Below are positions 26,944 through 36,200 of a DNA stretch of 64,000 nt, piece by piece (the stretch's first letter is position 1; each line of letters begins with the position of its first letter). The DNA lies in NCBI GenBank assembly GCA_021776915.1, contig JAIQZU010000035.1, forward strand, positions 1 through 64,000, read 5' to 3'. Below the pieces are notes generated by a model, which was not told the origin of the DNA, searched no databases, and saw only the letters and a program-made list of their open reading frames with translations. Both the position numbers and the translations under genes were made by a program. Source of the stretch: Candidatus Scalindua sp. Its GTDB lineage: Bacteria; Planctomycetota; Brocadiia; Brocadiales; Scalinduaceae.

Positions 26944-28473
26944 ATGCCAGAAAATGGTTTTAGTGCAGAAGAATTTTTCGGAGATGGCGGTGGGCTGACA
27001 TACAGTGACTTTATCCTGTTGCCTGGTCATATAGGTTTTCCTACTGAAGATGTTGATATAGAAACAAACCTTACAAGAAATCTCAGGATAAAAAGACCCC
27101 TCGTCAGTTCTCCCATGGATACTGTATCAGAGTCAAAGATGGCAATCTATCTGGCCCTGCTGGGCGGAATAGGCATTATACATTATAACAATTCTATTGA
27201 AGAACAGGCCAGTGAAGTCAGGTTGGTAAAAAGATTTGAAAACGGGTTCATTACTGACCCTGTAACACTCAGCCCTGAGAATACAATCTCAGATGTTGAC
27301 AAAATTAAAAAGACATACGGATTCTCCGGTATACCAATAACTGAAGACGGGACTTTAAAGACTAAACTAATAGGTATCGTTACACGGAGAGACATAGATT
27401 TCGAAACAGATAGAACAAAAAAGTTACGTGAAGTTATGGTCGACCGGCTTGTTACGGCAAACGCCGGTATTTCCCTTGCAGAGGGAAATAAAATACTAAA
27501 GGAATCCAGAAAAGGCAAGCTGCCTTTAGTTGATAAAAATGGATGTCTTGTGTCCTTAATGAGCAGGACAGATTTATTGAAAAATGAAGATTTTCCATTT
27601 GCCTCAAAAAACAGAGAAAAACAGTTGTTGGTCGGAGCCGCAGTCTCAACACGGGATGAAGACAGGGAGAGGCTTAAAGAGCTGGTAGATGCGGGAGTAG
27701 ACGTAATAGTGATTGATGCTTCCCAGGGAGACTCAATTTATCAGTATAATATGATAGAGTATATAAAGAAGAATTACCCGGCCCTGGAAGTCGTGGGTGG
27801 AAATGTTGTAACTGCCAGACAATGTAAATCACTCATTGATAAGGGAGTGGACGCCCTGCGTATAGGGATGGGATCAGGTTCTATCTGTATTACACAGGAA
27901 GCCATGGCAGTGGGACGTGCCCAGGGTTCTGCGGTTTACCACTGCGCAAAGTTTGCAAGAGAGTATGCAGGGATACCGGTAATTGCTGATGGAGGGATAG
28001 CAAACATAGGTTACATAGTTAAGGCGTTATCATTGGGTGCGAGTACCGTAATGCTGGGTTCTATGCTTGCCGGTACGAATGAAGCTCCCGGCGACTATTA
28101 TTATGAGGGTGGTGTCAGGCTGAAAAAATATAGAGGGATGGCATCTTTAGAGGCAATGGACAAAGGTGGTGACAAAAGGTATTATGCAGAAGACAACAAT
28201 AAGATTAAGATCGCACAGGGAGTATCAGGTACGGTAGTTGATAAAGGATCAGTAACCCATTTTGGCGAGTATATTATAAAAAGCTTACTGCATGCGATGC
28301 AAAATCTTGGTTATAAGACAATAAAAGATCTGCATAACGGAATTTATGATGGAACTCTCGCTTTTGAGGCCAGGTCACCTTCTGCTCAGGGGGAAGGGGC
28401 TGTCCATGATTTACATTCATATACTTCACCTGATGCTGCATTGTTTTACCCTCATGATAGAAAAAGGGGATAA
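26944..28473 (+). CDS. guaB: IMP dehydrogenase, eukaryote-like type
   Basis: 509 residues: TIM barrel interrupted by a CBS pair (about 105-215). It oxidises IMP to XMP in GMP synthesis. The catalytic loop reads [12 protein letters not shown] with the active Cys, as in animal and fungal enzymes, where common bacterial forms have GPGSICTTR. Other eukaryote-type stretches are [36 protein letters not shown] and [15 protein letters not shown] near the C-terminus. This likeness is judged from memory of the human sequence. Transfer or an ancient shared subfamily are both possible. Confidence 0.95.
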   Translation: MPENGFSAEEFFGDGGGLTYSDFILLPGHIGFPTEDVDIETNLTRNLRIKRPLVSSPMDTVSESKMAIYLALLGGIGIIHYNNSIEEQASEVRLVKRFENGFITDPVTLSPENTISDVDKIKKTYGFSGIPITEDGTLKTKLIGIVTRRDIDFETDRTKKLREVMVDRLVTANAGISLAEGNKILKESRKGKLPLVDKNGCLVSLMSRTDLLKNEDFPFASKNREKQLLVGAAVSTRDEDRERLKELVDAGVDVIVIDASQGDSIYQYNMIEYIKKNYPALEVVGGNVVTARQCKSLIDKGVDALRIGMGSGSICITQEAMAVGRAQGSAVYHCAKFAREYAGIPVIADGGIANIGYIVKALSLGASTVMLGSMLAGTNEAPGDYYYEGGVRLKKYRGMASLEAMDKGGDKRYYAEDNNKIKIAQGVSGTVVDKGSVTHFGEYIIKSLLHAMQNLGYKTIKDLHNGIYDGTLAFEARSPSAQGEGAVHDLHSYTSPDAALFYPHDRKRG

Positions 28474-28575
28474 TTTTTAAGATGTATGGTGGACAATACC
28501 AACCATTATTTATTGGGCTTATCAAATTTCAATAAAATAATTTTAACGCGTAGTCTATGGGGCATATACTTTGTC

Positions 28576-29022
28576 ATGATTAAAAATATAAAATATTTCA
28601 GTTTCCTGGCTATTGTTGCAGTTATTTTTGTTTCAGCCGGTTGCGTGACCAGATCAATAACCGTAAAGACAAATCCCAGTAATGCGCTGGTATATATTGA
28701 TGATAAGCTTACCGGTGAAAGTCCGGTTACGATACCTTTTACATATTATGGTACCAGAAAAATAATGATAGAGAAAAGGGATGAGGATGGAAGGCTTACC
28801 CATGAAAGAACAACAGTATTTGAAAAAATAAAGGCGCCCGCATACGAGATCTTTCCGCTGGATTTCTTCTCCGAAGTATTATGGCCGCGCGAGATAAAAG
28901 ACGAGCATATCTTAAATTATGATTTAGTTAAATTAGAGCCATTGTCGATTAAGGAACAACAGGGAAATGTAATGAAAAATGCGGAAGAGTTAAGGCAAAG
29001 GGTCTATGCACCGGATTTTTAA
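28576..29022 (+). CDS. PEGA-domain lipoprotein
   Basis: About 148 residues from ATG 28576, the start that puts the signal peptide at the N-terminus (IKNIKYFSFLAIVAVIFVSA followed by GC, a lipobox). The frame extends upstream but without signal features. The PEGA domain follows: SITVKTNPSNALVYIDDKLT, then GESPVTIPFTYYGTRKI. Such surface lipoproteins are of unknown, probably carbohydrate-contacting, function. A C-terminal 60-residue segment follows the domain. Confidence 0.75.
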   Translation: MIKNIKYFSFLAIVAVIFVSAGCVTRSITVKTNPSNALVYIDDKLTGESPVTIPFTYYGTRKIMIEKRDEDGRLTHERTTVFEKIKAPAYEIFPLDFFSEVLWPREIKDEHILNYDLVKLEPLSIKEQQGNVMKNAEELRQRVYAPDF

Positions 29023-29173
29023 TAGTTATCAAATTACCACCTCTCGTCCGAGACTTTGCTCGAAAGAAAAAACGCCTTCGAGGTAGTCCATGTTATTCTG
29101 TTTTCCATTTTTTCTTTATATAACATTTTGCGAAGCAAACCAAAAAAGTTAGCGACCGAAGGAGCTAAGTTTT

Positions 29174-29818
29174 ATGAAAATGGCGTTAACCCCCACAATA
29201 ATTTCTTCTCTCTTATTCTTTTTCATTGGTCAGATTGTTAATGCCGGTGAAGATGATAGAAAGAAATGGAACAAACGTTATGACGCCATGGAGTACATAT
29301 ACGGAAAAGAGCCTATCAGGTTCCTGAAGGAAAATATTAGTTTTTTGACTAAAGGCAAGGCCCTGGTCCTTGCTATGGGAGAAGGAAGAAATGCGGTATT
29401 TCTTGCCGGAAATGGATTTGAAGTTGATTGTTGTGATATCTCTGAGAAAGCTGTCGAGAAGTGTGAATCTTTAGCCTTGGAGAGTGGTGTGATCTTAAAT
29501 GCATTTACAGCGGATCTGGAGGAATATAAGATACCGGCTGATAAATACGATCTTATTACGTGCTTTTATTACACACAAAGAGATCTTATTCCTCAAATCA
29601 AGGAAGGCCTGAGGGAGGGCGGCATAGTTATGTTTGAGACATATACCATTGATCAGCTGAAGTATGAAAAAGATGCCCCCGGACCTAAGAATCCGGACTA
29701 TTTATTAAAGCATAATGAACTGCTTAATTTCTTCAGAGATTTTCATATTCTTTATTATAGAGAAGGTGAGATTGCAGAGAATAAGTCAGTAGCAAGTTTG
29801 ATCGCACAAAAGAAATAA
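29174..29818 (+). CDS. TehB-like SAM methyltransferase with an apparent signal peptide
   Basis: 214 residues. A class I methyltransferase fold is clear: GKALVLAMGEGRNAVFLAGN (SAM motif I), DCCDISEKAVEKC, ADLEEYKIPADKYDLITCFY and GGIVMFETYTIDQL. The closest familiar relatives are TehB/thiopurine-type enzymes. Its first 25 residues (ALTPTIISSLLFFFIGQIVN, then AGEDD) form a convincing cleavable signal, unexpected for a SAM-dependent enzyme. If the true start were later the domain would begin close to the next Met (MEYIYG). Confidence 0.8.
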   Translation: MKMALTPTIISSLLFFFIGQIVNAGEDDRKKWNKRYDAMEYIYGKEPIRFLKENISFLTKGKALVLAMGEGRNAVFLAGNGFEVDCCDISEKAVEKCESLALESGVILNAFTADLEEYKIPADKYDLITCFYYTQRDLIPQIKEGLREGGIVMFETYTIDQLKYEKDAPGPKNPDYLLKHNELLNFFRDFHILYYREGEIAENKSVASLIAQKK

Positions 29819-29856
29819 GATTCATGTTTGCCAGAATAACAAAGTTTTATCTATGT

Positions 29857-29885
29857 ACCCGCTCGAACGATGCAGTCGGGCGGGC
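29857..29885. repeat. REP-like palindrome
   Basis: ACCCGCTCGAACGATGCAGT followed by CGGGCGGGC is a GC-rich imperfect palindrome of the family also seen at 729-760 and 31797-31824. Confidence 0.5.
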
Positions 29886-29964
29886 ATTTGTGAAAATTCG
29901 TGACCTGTTAATTTGAAATATACTTTTCAGACTAACATTTCTATGAGTTGGGGGAGTTGCCAGT

Positions 29965-30852
29965 TTGGGTAATAAAACAGTTTCAACAATCATTGAAAAA
30001 ATCGAATCTATGCCTACTTTGCCAACCGTAGCGTTTCGTGTCATGGAGATTACTGGTGATTCGAAGGGTTCGGCAAATGATCTCATGAAAATTATCAGTC
30101 CGGATATATCCCTTACTACAAAGATACTTAAAATTGCCAATTCCCCACTTTATGGTCTTGCAAGAGAAGTATCATCACTCCAGCACGCATTAACTATTTT
30201 GGGTTTCAAAGAAATTAGAAACCTGGTTATATCTACAGTCGCAGTTGAGAATTTTAAAAACATCGAGCAAGATGGAAGATTTGATGTTAAGAAATTCTGG
30301 AAGCATTCATTCTGTTGTGGTCTTGCAGCAAAGATTATTGCGGCAAGTTTTATGAATAAAAGCAATGAATTATTTGTGGCAGGTCTCATTCATGATATAG
30401 GAAAACTGGTCATATACATTGCCTTTCCTGATGAATTTATGAAGCATCAAGAAGCTATGAGTTCTTTGAAATTAAAATATATATCCTTTGATGCAGAGAA
30501 GGACTTTTTTGAGATGTCTCATGATGAAGTCGGGATGAGGCTTCTGGAAAAGTGGATGTTTCCGGAAAACCTGATAGCGGCTGTCGGTTTTCATCATCAG
30601 CCGCAGTACGCGTACGGGGACCATCTTTATCCAATAGTTGTACATGTTGCCGATATCCTCAGCCATATTTACGAGGTGCAGGTGCAGGAGGAAGAAGACG
30701 ATACTCTGGAGGTCGAGCCTTTCTACAATGATATTGTAAAACTGTCTCAGCTTTATGAGATAAACTGGAATGTGTCTGACATCAGCAAATTCCAGCAATC
30801 CCTGGCTGAGAGTATGGAAAAAGAGGCTGATACCATGAAACTGTTCTTTTAA
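29965..30852 (+). CDS. HDOD-domain protein, paralogue 1
   Basis: 295 residues with an HDOD domain over most of the length: MPTLPTVAFRVMEITGD, ISPDISLTTKILKIANSP and LFVAGLIHDIGKLVIYIAF with HD residues, then VGFHHQP. It starts at TTG 29965 with GGGGGAG upstream. HDOD proteins are signalling scaffolds, usually without hydrolase activity. A very similar protein of exactly equal length is at 43448-44335, at the far end of the signalling island. The C-terminus of both ends EKEADTMKLFF or its near copy. Confidence 0.88.
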   Translation: MGNKTVSTIIEKIESMPTLPTVAFRVMEITGDSKGSANDLMKIISPDISLTTKILKIANSPLYGLAREVSSLQHALTILGFKEIRNLVISTVAVENFKNIEQDGRFDVKKFWKHSFCCGLAAKIIAASFMNKSNELFVAGLIHDIGKLVIYIAFPDEFMKHQEAMSSLKLKYISFDAEKDFFEMSHDEVGMRLLEKWMFPENLIAAVGFHHQPQYAYGDHLYPIVVHVADILSHIYEVQVQEEEDDTLEVEPFYNDIVKLSQLYEINWNVSDISKFQQSLAESMEKEADTMKLFF

Positions 30853-30929
30853 GGCAGGACAGCAGGGCAGGGTCAGATTTTTAATCTTGATATTGTTAAG
30901 CCTCGGAATGAATTATTCAAATATCAGCC

Positions 30930-31109
30930 TTATATACTAACCTTCCAACTTGGATCAAAACGGGCATGGCAGCTTGGACATATCAGGATGATCTTACACT
31001 GTTCTTTTGTTTGCCGTACAAATGAAGTATGAAAACCATCCTCGTACCCGCATTCAGGACAAACATGAAGTTCCTCTTCTATTGTTATCTGCTCCGGTTT
31101 CTTATCCAT
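30930..31109 (-). CDS. 59-residue zinc-ribbon protein
   Basis: A short frame: start at 31109 (MDKKPEQ), GAAGGG upstream, stop at 30930. It contains two Cys pairs, VCPECGYED and ICPSCHARF, spaced like a zinc ribbon. It may be a small regulator or an accessory to the redoxin gene that precedes it on the same strand (ATG 31730, stop 31179). No close family is recognised. Confidence 0.65.
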   Translation of the reverse strand: MDKKPEQITIEEELHVCPECGYEDGFHTSFVRQTKEQCKIILICPSCHARFDPSWKVSI

Positions 31110-31178
31110 AACATTTTCCCTTCTTTATAATTTCATTGTTACTATCCGTCCGCATAATTGGCCATATATATTCTCTAA

Positions 31179-31730
31179 TCACTCCTTCCACTTAATCGAA
31201 CATCCCATTGATGGATATTGATTGGGAGACGGTTTCTTTCCTTCAAGCAACGCTTCGATGGCATCGCTTAAATCATGCGACGTTACCATATCCGGTTCCT
31301 GCCAGTTGTCATCTATCTGGCCGTGGTAGCATAGTTCTCTTTCCTTGTTGTAAACATATATGTCAGGAGTGCATTGAGCCTGATATTTTCTTGCTACGGA
31401 TTGATCCTCGTCTCTTAAATATGGAAAATTGTATCCTTTTTCTTTCGCCCTCTTGACCATATTTTCGAAATTATCTTCAGGATATTTAATGCTGTCGTTC
31501 GGGTTGATCCCCACAAACTGAACATTTCGTTCTGCAAATTTCTCCTGTAACTGGACAAGCCTGTCATCCACAGCCTGAACATAGGGGCAGTGGTTACACA
31601 TAATGACTACAACTAAAACTTCTTTGTCGTCATAGTCAGCAAGGGAGTGCATTTCACCGTCTATACCCTTTAAGCAGAAATCGATTGCCTTCGTCCCCAA
31701 TGGTACATTTATTGATTTCAGTAAAGCCAT
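31179..31730 (-). CDS. Thioredoxin-family redoxin (AhpC/TSA type)
   Basis: About 183 residues from ATG 31730 (MALLKSINV), preceded by GGAGGTC; upstream codons belong to a repeat-rich region. ALVVVIMCNHCPYVQAVD-like sequence (here VLVVVIMCNHCPYVQAVDDR) contains a CxxC redox pair, and DEDQSVARKYQAQCTPDIYV is the conserved cis-Pro region. The family includes cytoplasmic peroxiredoxin-like and thiol-disulfide proteins; no signal peptide is seen. Zinc-ribbon gene 30930 follows on the same strand. Confidence 0.85.
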   Translation of the reverse strand: MALLKSINVPLGTKAIDFCLKGIDGEMHSLADYDDKEVLVVVIMCNHCPYVQAVDDRLVQLQEKFAERNVQFVGINPNDSIKYPEDNFENMVKRAKEKGYNFPYLRDEDQSVARKYQAQCTPDIYVYNKERELCYHGQIDDNWQEPDMVTSHDLSDAIEALLEGKKPSPNQYPSMGCSIKWKE

Positions 31731-31796
31731 TTTGACCTCCGGATTAAAAATATTGTAAAAAGTGGAAATAAAAATGTAGGTTGGGTGAAGTGCAAT

Positions 31797-31824
31797 GCCT
31801 GCCCGACTCGTCATTCAGGCGGGC
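31797..31824. repeat. REP-like palindrome
   Basis: GCCTGCCCGACTCGTCATTC followed by AGGCGGGC is nearly the same sequence as the REP at 729-760. It sits just upstream of the redoxin gene. Confidence 0.6.
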
Positions 31825-32015
31825 ACCCAACAAAAATATACATATCTTAATTCAATGACATCATCGACCCTTTGAAATCCTGCAAGCTATGGAAATCTAT
31901 ATCAAATCAAGGTTAGATCACCTGAAGGCGGTTTCAAACTACAACAAGGCGCAATACAAATTGCTTGTAGCAATGGGGGAATGATTTGTAATTATGTAAA
32001 TTTATTTTCTCCTGA

Positions 32016-32210
32016 ATTGAGCGATTTCGCCCGCCAGAATGAGTATCGGGCTGGTAGCCGCAACCTTAAGGTAGCGTAACTTACACAAATCCATCAGGTG
32101 ATGAAAAACGCAGGCTACCCGCCTGCCCGCCCGGCGATGCCGTTCGGACGGGTACCTATTCGGGCAGGAAGCCAGCGGCTACAACGGCATGTAAAATAAA
32201 ATCGCTCAAT
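32016..32210. repeat. 195-bp REP cluster with 12-bp terminal inverted repeats
   Basis: ATTGAGCGATTT (32016-32027) and its exact reverse complement (32199-32210) bound a segment rich in CCCGCC and GGGCGG palindromes (32030-32165). It adjoins a truncated vapC frame, so it probably inserted there. Between it and the redoxin gene (31825-32015) I see nothing coding. Confidence 0.6.
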
Positions 32211-32323
32211 ATAGGTGTATTAAGAGCCTTTAAGACGTCACCCAAATCTTTTTTATCTTTAAACTGAGGGCTTAATTCTGAGTAAATAATCTCATTAATT
32301 ACTAAAGCCCCGCAATCATCTTC
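32211..32323 (-). pseudogene. Remnant of a VapC-type PIN toxin
   Basis: Read on the minus strand from 32323, just inside the antitoxin stop, the frame gives EDDCGALVINEIIYSELSPQF, typical of residues about 35-55 of PIN-domain toxins. The N-terminal 30 or so residues with the first catalytic Asp are missing, and at about 32210 the frame enters the repeat element (open to a stop at 32156). The antitoxin is therefore an orphan. Confidence 0.6.
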
Positions 32324-32528
32324 CTCTTATTTCCTCTATATATTTGGCTGTATCTTCAGGAGAATTTAGAATCCCCGTGACTTTATCTACCGGATGTATC
32401 ATACTCTTTTTTCGAAGCTGTATTGTTCCGTCGAGTTCTACAAATTCGACTTCAACATCTGTCTCTCGCCCATATTTTTCCCTGATCCTTTTAGGTATTG
32501 TTATCTGCCCTCTTTCCGATATTTTCAT
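32316..32528 (-). CDS. AbrB/SpoVT-type antitoxin
   Basis: 70 residues with the swapped-hairpin DNA-binding fold: MKISERGQITIPKRIREKYG followed by FVELDGTIQLRKK. It is the antitoxin half of a VapBC-like pair (family knowledge). The toxin directly downstream is truncated at both ends, so the protein probably persists as a harmless regulator or is decaying. Confidence 0.85.
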   Translation of the reverse strand: MKISERGQITIPKRIREKYGRETDVEVEFVELDGTIQLRKKSMIHPVDKVTGILNSPEDTAKYIEEIRGR

Positions 32529-32730
32529 AGCATATTCCTATTCAGAAAATTCATATTTTATATATCGCATATTCGTACTCAGTTTATATGTGTAATTATT
32601 GCATGTCAATAAAATAGTCAATAATGTAAACCATGACGTTGCCTGAAAATTATACATGGCAAAACACGGCCTGTTAACAAAATAGTTTAACCATCATCGG
32701 ATTAAGGTTTTAGAATAATCAAGGACATGC

Positions 32731-32806
32731 TCCTCTCTTCCCCGGACAAAAGACGCCGAGGGCTTTTCGAGAGGATCCCAATATTGGATTCCTCTCGAAA
32801 GAGAGG
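32731..32806. repeat. Copy of the 72-bp repeat family (E3), diverged
   Basis: It contains TTCCCCGGACAAAAGACGCC, GAGGGCTTTTCGAGAGGATC and CCTCTCGAAAGAGAGG, related to the repeats at 39771-39842 and 40425-40496. The rest of the 32529-33253 gap is AT-rich, with no coding frame I trust, and presumably contains the promoter of the hybrid kinase. Confidence 0.6.
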
Positions 32807-33253
32807 CCTGCCGCAGGGCAGGGAAAAACGAACTCTACAATATAATAGCTTAAGACATAAACATTCTGTTTAAAATAACAACAAAAACTACTGCAATAAT
32901 TTCTTTTATTCATATCTAATTTTAGTTACCGGCTTCCATTTTAAGTTTACCCCCTTTCAGAAATTAATTTATAAATGAGATTTCCCGTTAATTGACATAA
33001 ATATTGGTATATCCTCCTTCATAATATCACTTGTAAGTATTTGCAAAACAGGAGCTTATAAGAGAAGGGTTTTCATTTAACGAATAAGGTATTTATTAGA
33101 TTTATCCTGGTACCGGGATGCAGTATAAAATGTCCGATTATTAAACATTCTAAACCCTGAGTTGGCAACTGTTTTGCGCTTTAAGCTAAACGCTTCAGGG
33201 AGCAATCCCTTATCATTCGATAATAAGCCTGGGTTATTTATTAGAGGACATAG

Positions 33254-36200
33254 ATGAAGACACTGAAATCTCAAATCATCATTGTTTCAACGCTATTAGT
33301 ATGCGTGTTGGTTGTACTGTTTGTGATGTCTTTGAGAAGATCTTTTGAAGTGCATAAGAATTCAGAGAAATATGCACTAAAAAATAAAATAAGCGGCCAC
33401 TTGAATACTGCAGCAGGCTGGCAGGCTATTGAACGCGGTTACGGAGCCACAATAATAGGGAGCGGCGAGGGTGATTCGTCTCCCCTCTACCCGAAATTCC
33501 TTGAAATGGGCGAGAAAGGAGATGCCGAAGTCTTACAAGCTCATGAGCAAATGAAGGAATTATTGAGTTTAAAAGAAGATAAAGCGTTTGAAGATATACT
33601 GCATAGTTGGGCCATGGGATACGGGGACCTCCAGGATTCCCGGCCCAGAATCGCACATAAAACCATTTCCAAATATGAATGGCTCGCAATAGCCACCCAT
33701 AACATTAATAATGAATTTGATCTGCGCAATTCTACCTTTACTCCACAAAAACGTGAAGAGGAAATACTCTACGTGAATAATGTTCTGCGTCCCAATATTG
33801 CAAGGTTGTGCGAATACGCAGGGCTGGAACGCGCTCTCGTTGGCAATTCCATCGCATCAGGGACGCCTATTTCCATTGAGACCAAAAATGAAATTAAGCA
33901 CTACCGTTCCATCGTGGAGGAGTCCCTTGGCCAGGTACTGCTTTTAAAAAGTCTGTCTTTTACTTCAAACCGGATAAAACAGGCTTTTGAGACATTTGAT
34001 GAAGAATTCCTGCAATCATTTGAACTATTGAGAGAAGAGGTTTTTTTATCAAGCGAAAGGCAAGAAAATGAAGTAAGCGCAGATTATCCGGTAAGCGCTT
34101 CGGCATGGTTAGACGCAGCGACAAAGGCGATCAATACGGGATTGGCTGTCTCAAATATTGCCGGTGACGAGGCAGATACAATTATATTGGAAATGAAATC
34201 TGCTGCAAAAAGAAAAGTACTAACCAATATCTCTATCTTTGTCTTTAATGTTTTGATCTTTGGTTTTTTTGTCTGGTGGTCAAGAAACCGGGTTTTAAAA
34301 CCCATTCTGCAGTTAACCGGGGTTACACAAAAGATAGCTGAAGGCGACCTTTCATATAGAGCCGATATTACATCAGGAAACGAGATAGACACCCTGGCGG
34401 CTGACTTTAATAAAATGGCCGGGAAGCTTACGAGTGAAATCTCTGATCATAAGGAAACAATGAAGGCATTAATAGAATCGTCAGAAAGTTATCGTAAACT
34501 TATAGGGACTGCACAGGATGCGATTATAAGGATTGATGAAGGCGGAATGGTTAATGTCTGGAATGAATCGGCAGAAAGAATCTTTGGATATTCGGAACGT
34601 GAAATTATAGGTAAACCGGTAACAACCATTATACCCGAAAGTTACAGGAAGCAGCACGAAAATGGACTGCGGCAATTCATAAAAACAGGTGACGCCAGGA
34701 TTATGGATAAAACAGTAGAAGTTTACGGAATAACGAAGGAAGGGATTGAAGTTCCGATAGAAATGTCTCTGGCATTTCAAAAGGACAAAGATGACCATTA
34801 TTCTTTTATGGCTATTATCAGGGATATAACTGAAAGGAGAATGAAGGAGGGAGAAATTAAGAAGCTATCTTATGCGATAGAGCAAAGTCCGGTTTCTGTT
34901 GTTATTACGGATACCGAAGGCAATATAGAATATGTTAATAGAAAGTTTACGCAGGTAACCGGATATTCTTACGAAGAGGTCATAGGTAAAAATCCAAGAG
35001 TACTGAAATCAGATGAGACAACATCTGAAGAATACAGGGAACTTTGGGAAACCATTACATCCGGGAAAGAGTGGCGGGGAGAATTTTGCAATAAGGATAA
35101 GAATGGGGCAATCTATTGGGAATCTGCGTCTATTTCACCGGTCAAAAACGATGCAGGTGTTATAACTCATTTCATTGCTGTTAAAGAGGACATTACCGAA
35201 CATAAACAAATTGAAGAAAACCTACGTAAGTTGTCTCAGGCCGTAGAACAGAGCCCCAGCTCAGTTATGATTACGGATACCGAAGGCATAATTGAATATA
35301 TCAATCCCAAGTTCACAGAACTGACCGGTTACACTCCTGAAGACACTTTTGGACAAACCCCGCGTATATTAAAATCCGGTAAGACCACGCTTGAAGAATA
35401 CAAAAACCTGTGGAAATCTATTAAATCTGGTAGTGAGTGGCACGGGGAGTTCTGCAATAAGAAGAAGAACGGTATACTTTACTGGGAGCATACGTCCATT
35501 TCGCCGGTCAAAAATGATAAAGGCAACACTACTCATTTTGTTGCAGTCAATGAAGATGTTACAGAACGCCGGCAGATGGAGGAAATGTTGAGGAGGAGTG
35601 AAAAAGTTGCTATGGTAAAAATGAAGGATGCTCACGAAGCTCAAGAAAGGGCTGAAGGCCTGGCAGTTACAGAGGAAACTCTGGGCAAACTCTTACTCCT
35701 GACGCTTCAACCACTGGGTATGCAGAAATTTCTCAAGCAGTCGCTGGAGATGCTACATTCTGTGCCGTGGCTGGGCAATATGCCCCGTGGCGGCATATTT
35801 ATGACCGACAAAACAGAGCAGGAAACAACCCTGAAACTTGTTGCTACGCATAATCTTGAAGCAGAGTTGAAAACATTATGCGCACAGGTTCCGTTCGGGA
35901 AATGTTTATATGGCCGCTCTGCAGCAATACGTGACATTCAATTCTCTGAGCGCATAGATTTTCGCCACGATATTCGCTTTGAAGGCATGAAGCCGCATGG
36001 ACATTACAACATACCCATAATGCAGAAAAGCGAAGTGCTCGGGGTGTTGGTGCTGTATCTTCCTGAAGGCCACAAACGGGAGGAGAATGAGGTAGTATTT
36101 CTGCGTCAATTTGCAAACGTTTTGAGCCTTGGCATTACAAAGAGGTATGGAGAGGATGCACTGAAGAAGGCCAAAATCGCAGCCGAGACGGCCAGCAAGT

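Noticed and set aside
32156-32210. C-terminal PIN-toxin homology (SDFILHAVVAAG) continuing the vapC remnant
   Set aside because: The resemblance to the toxin C-terminus coincides with the terminal repeat of the 195-bp element, so it is probably accidental.
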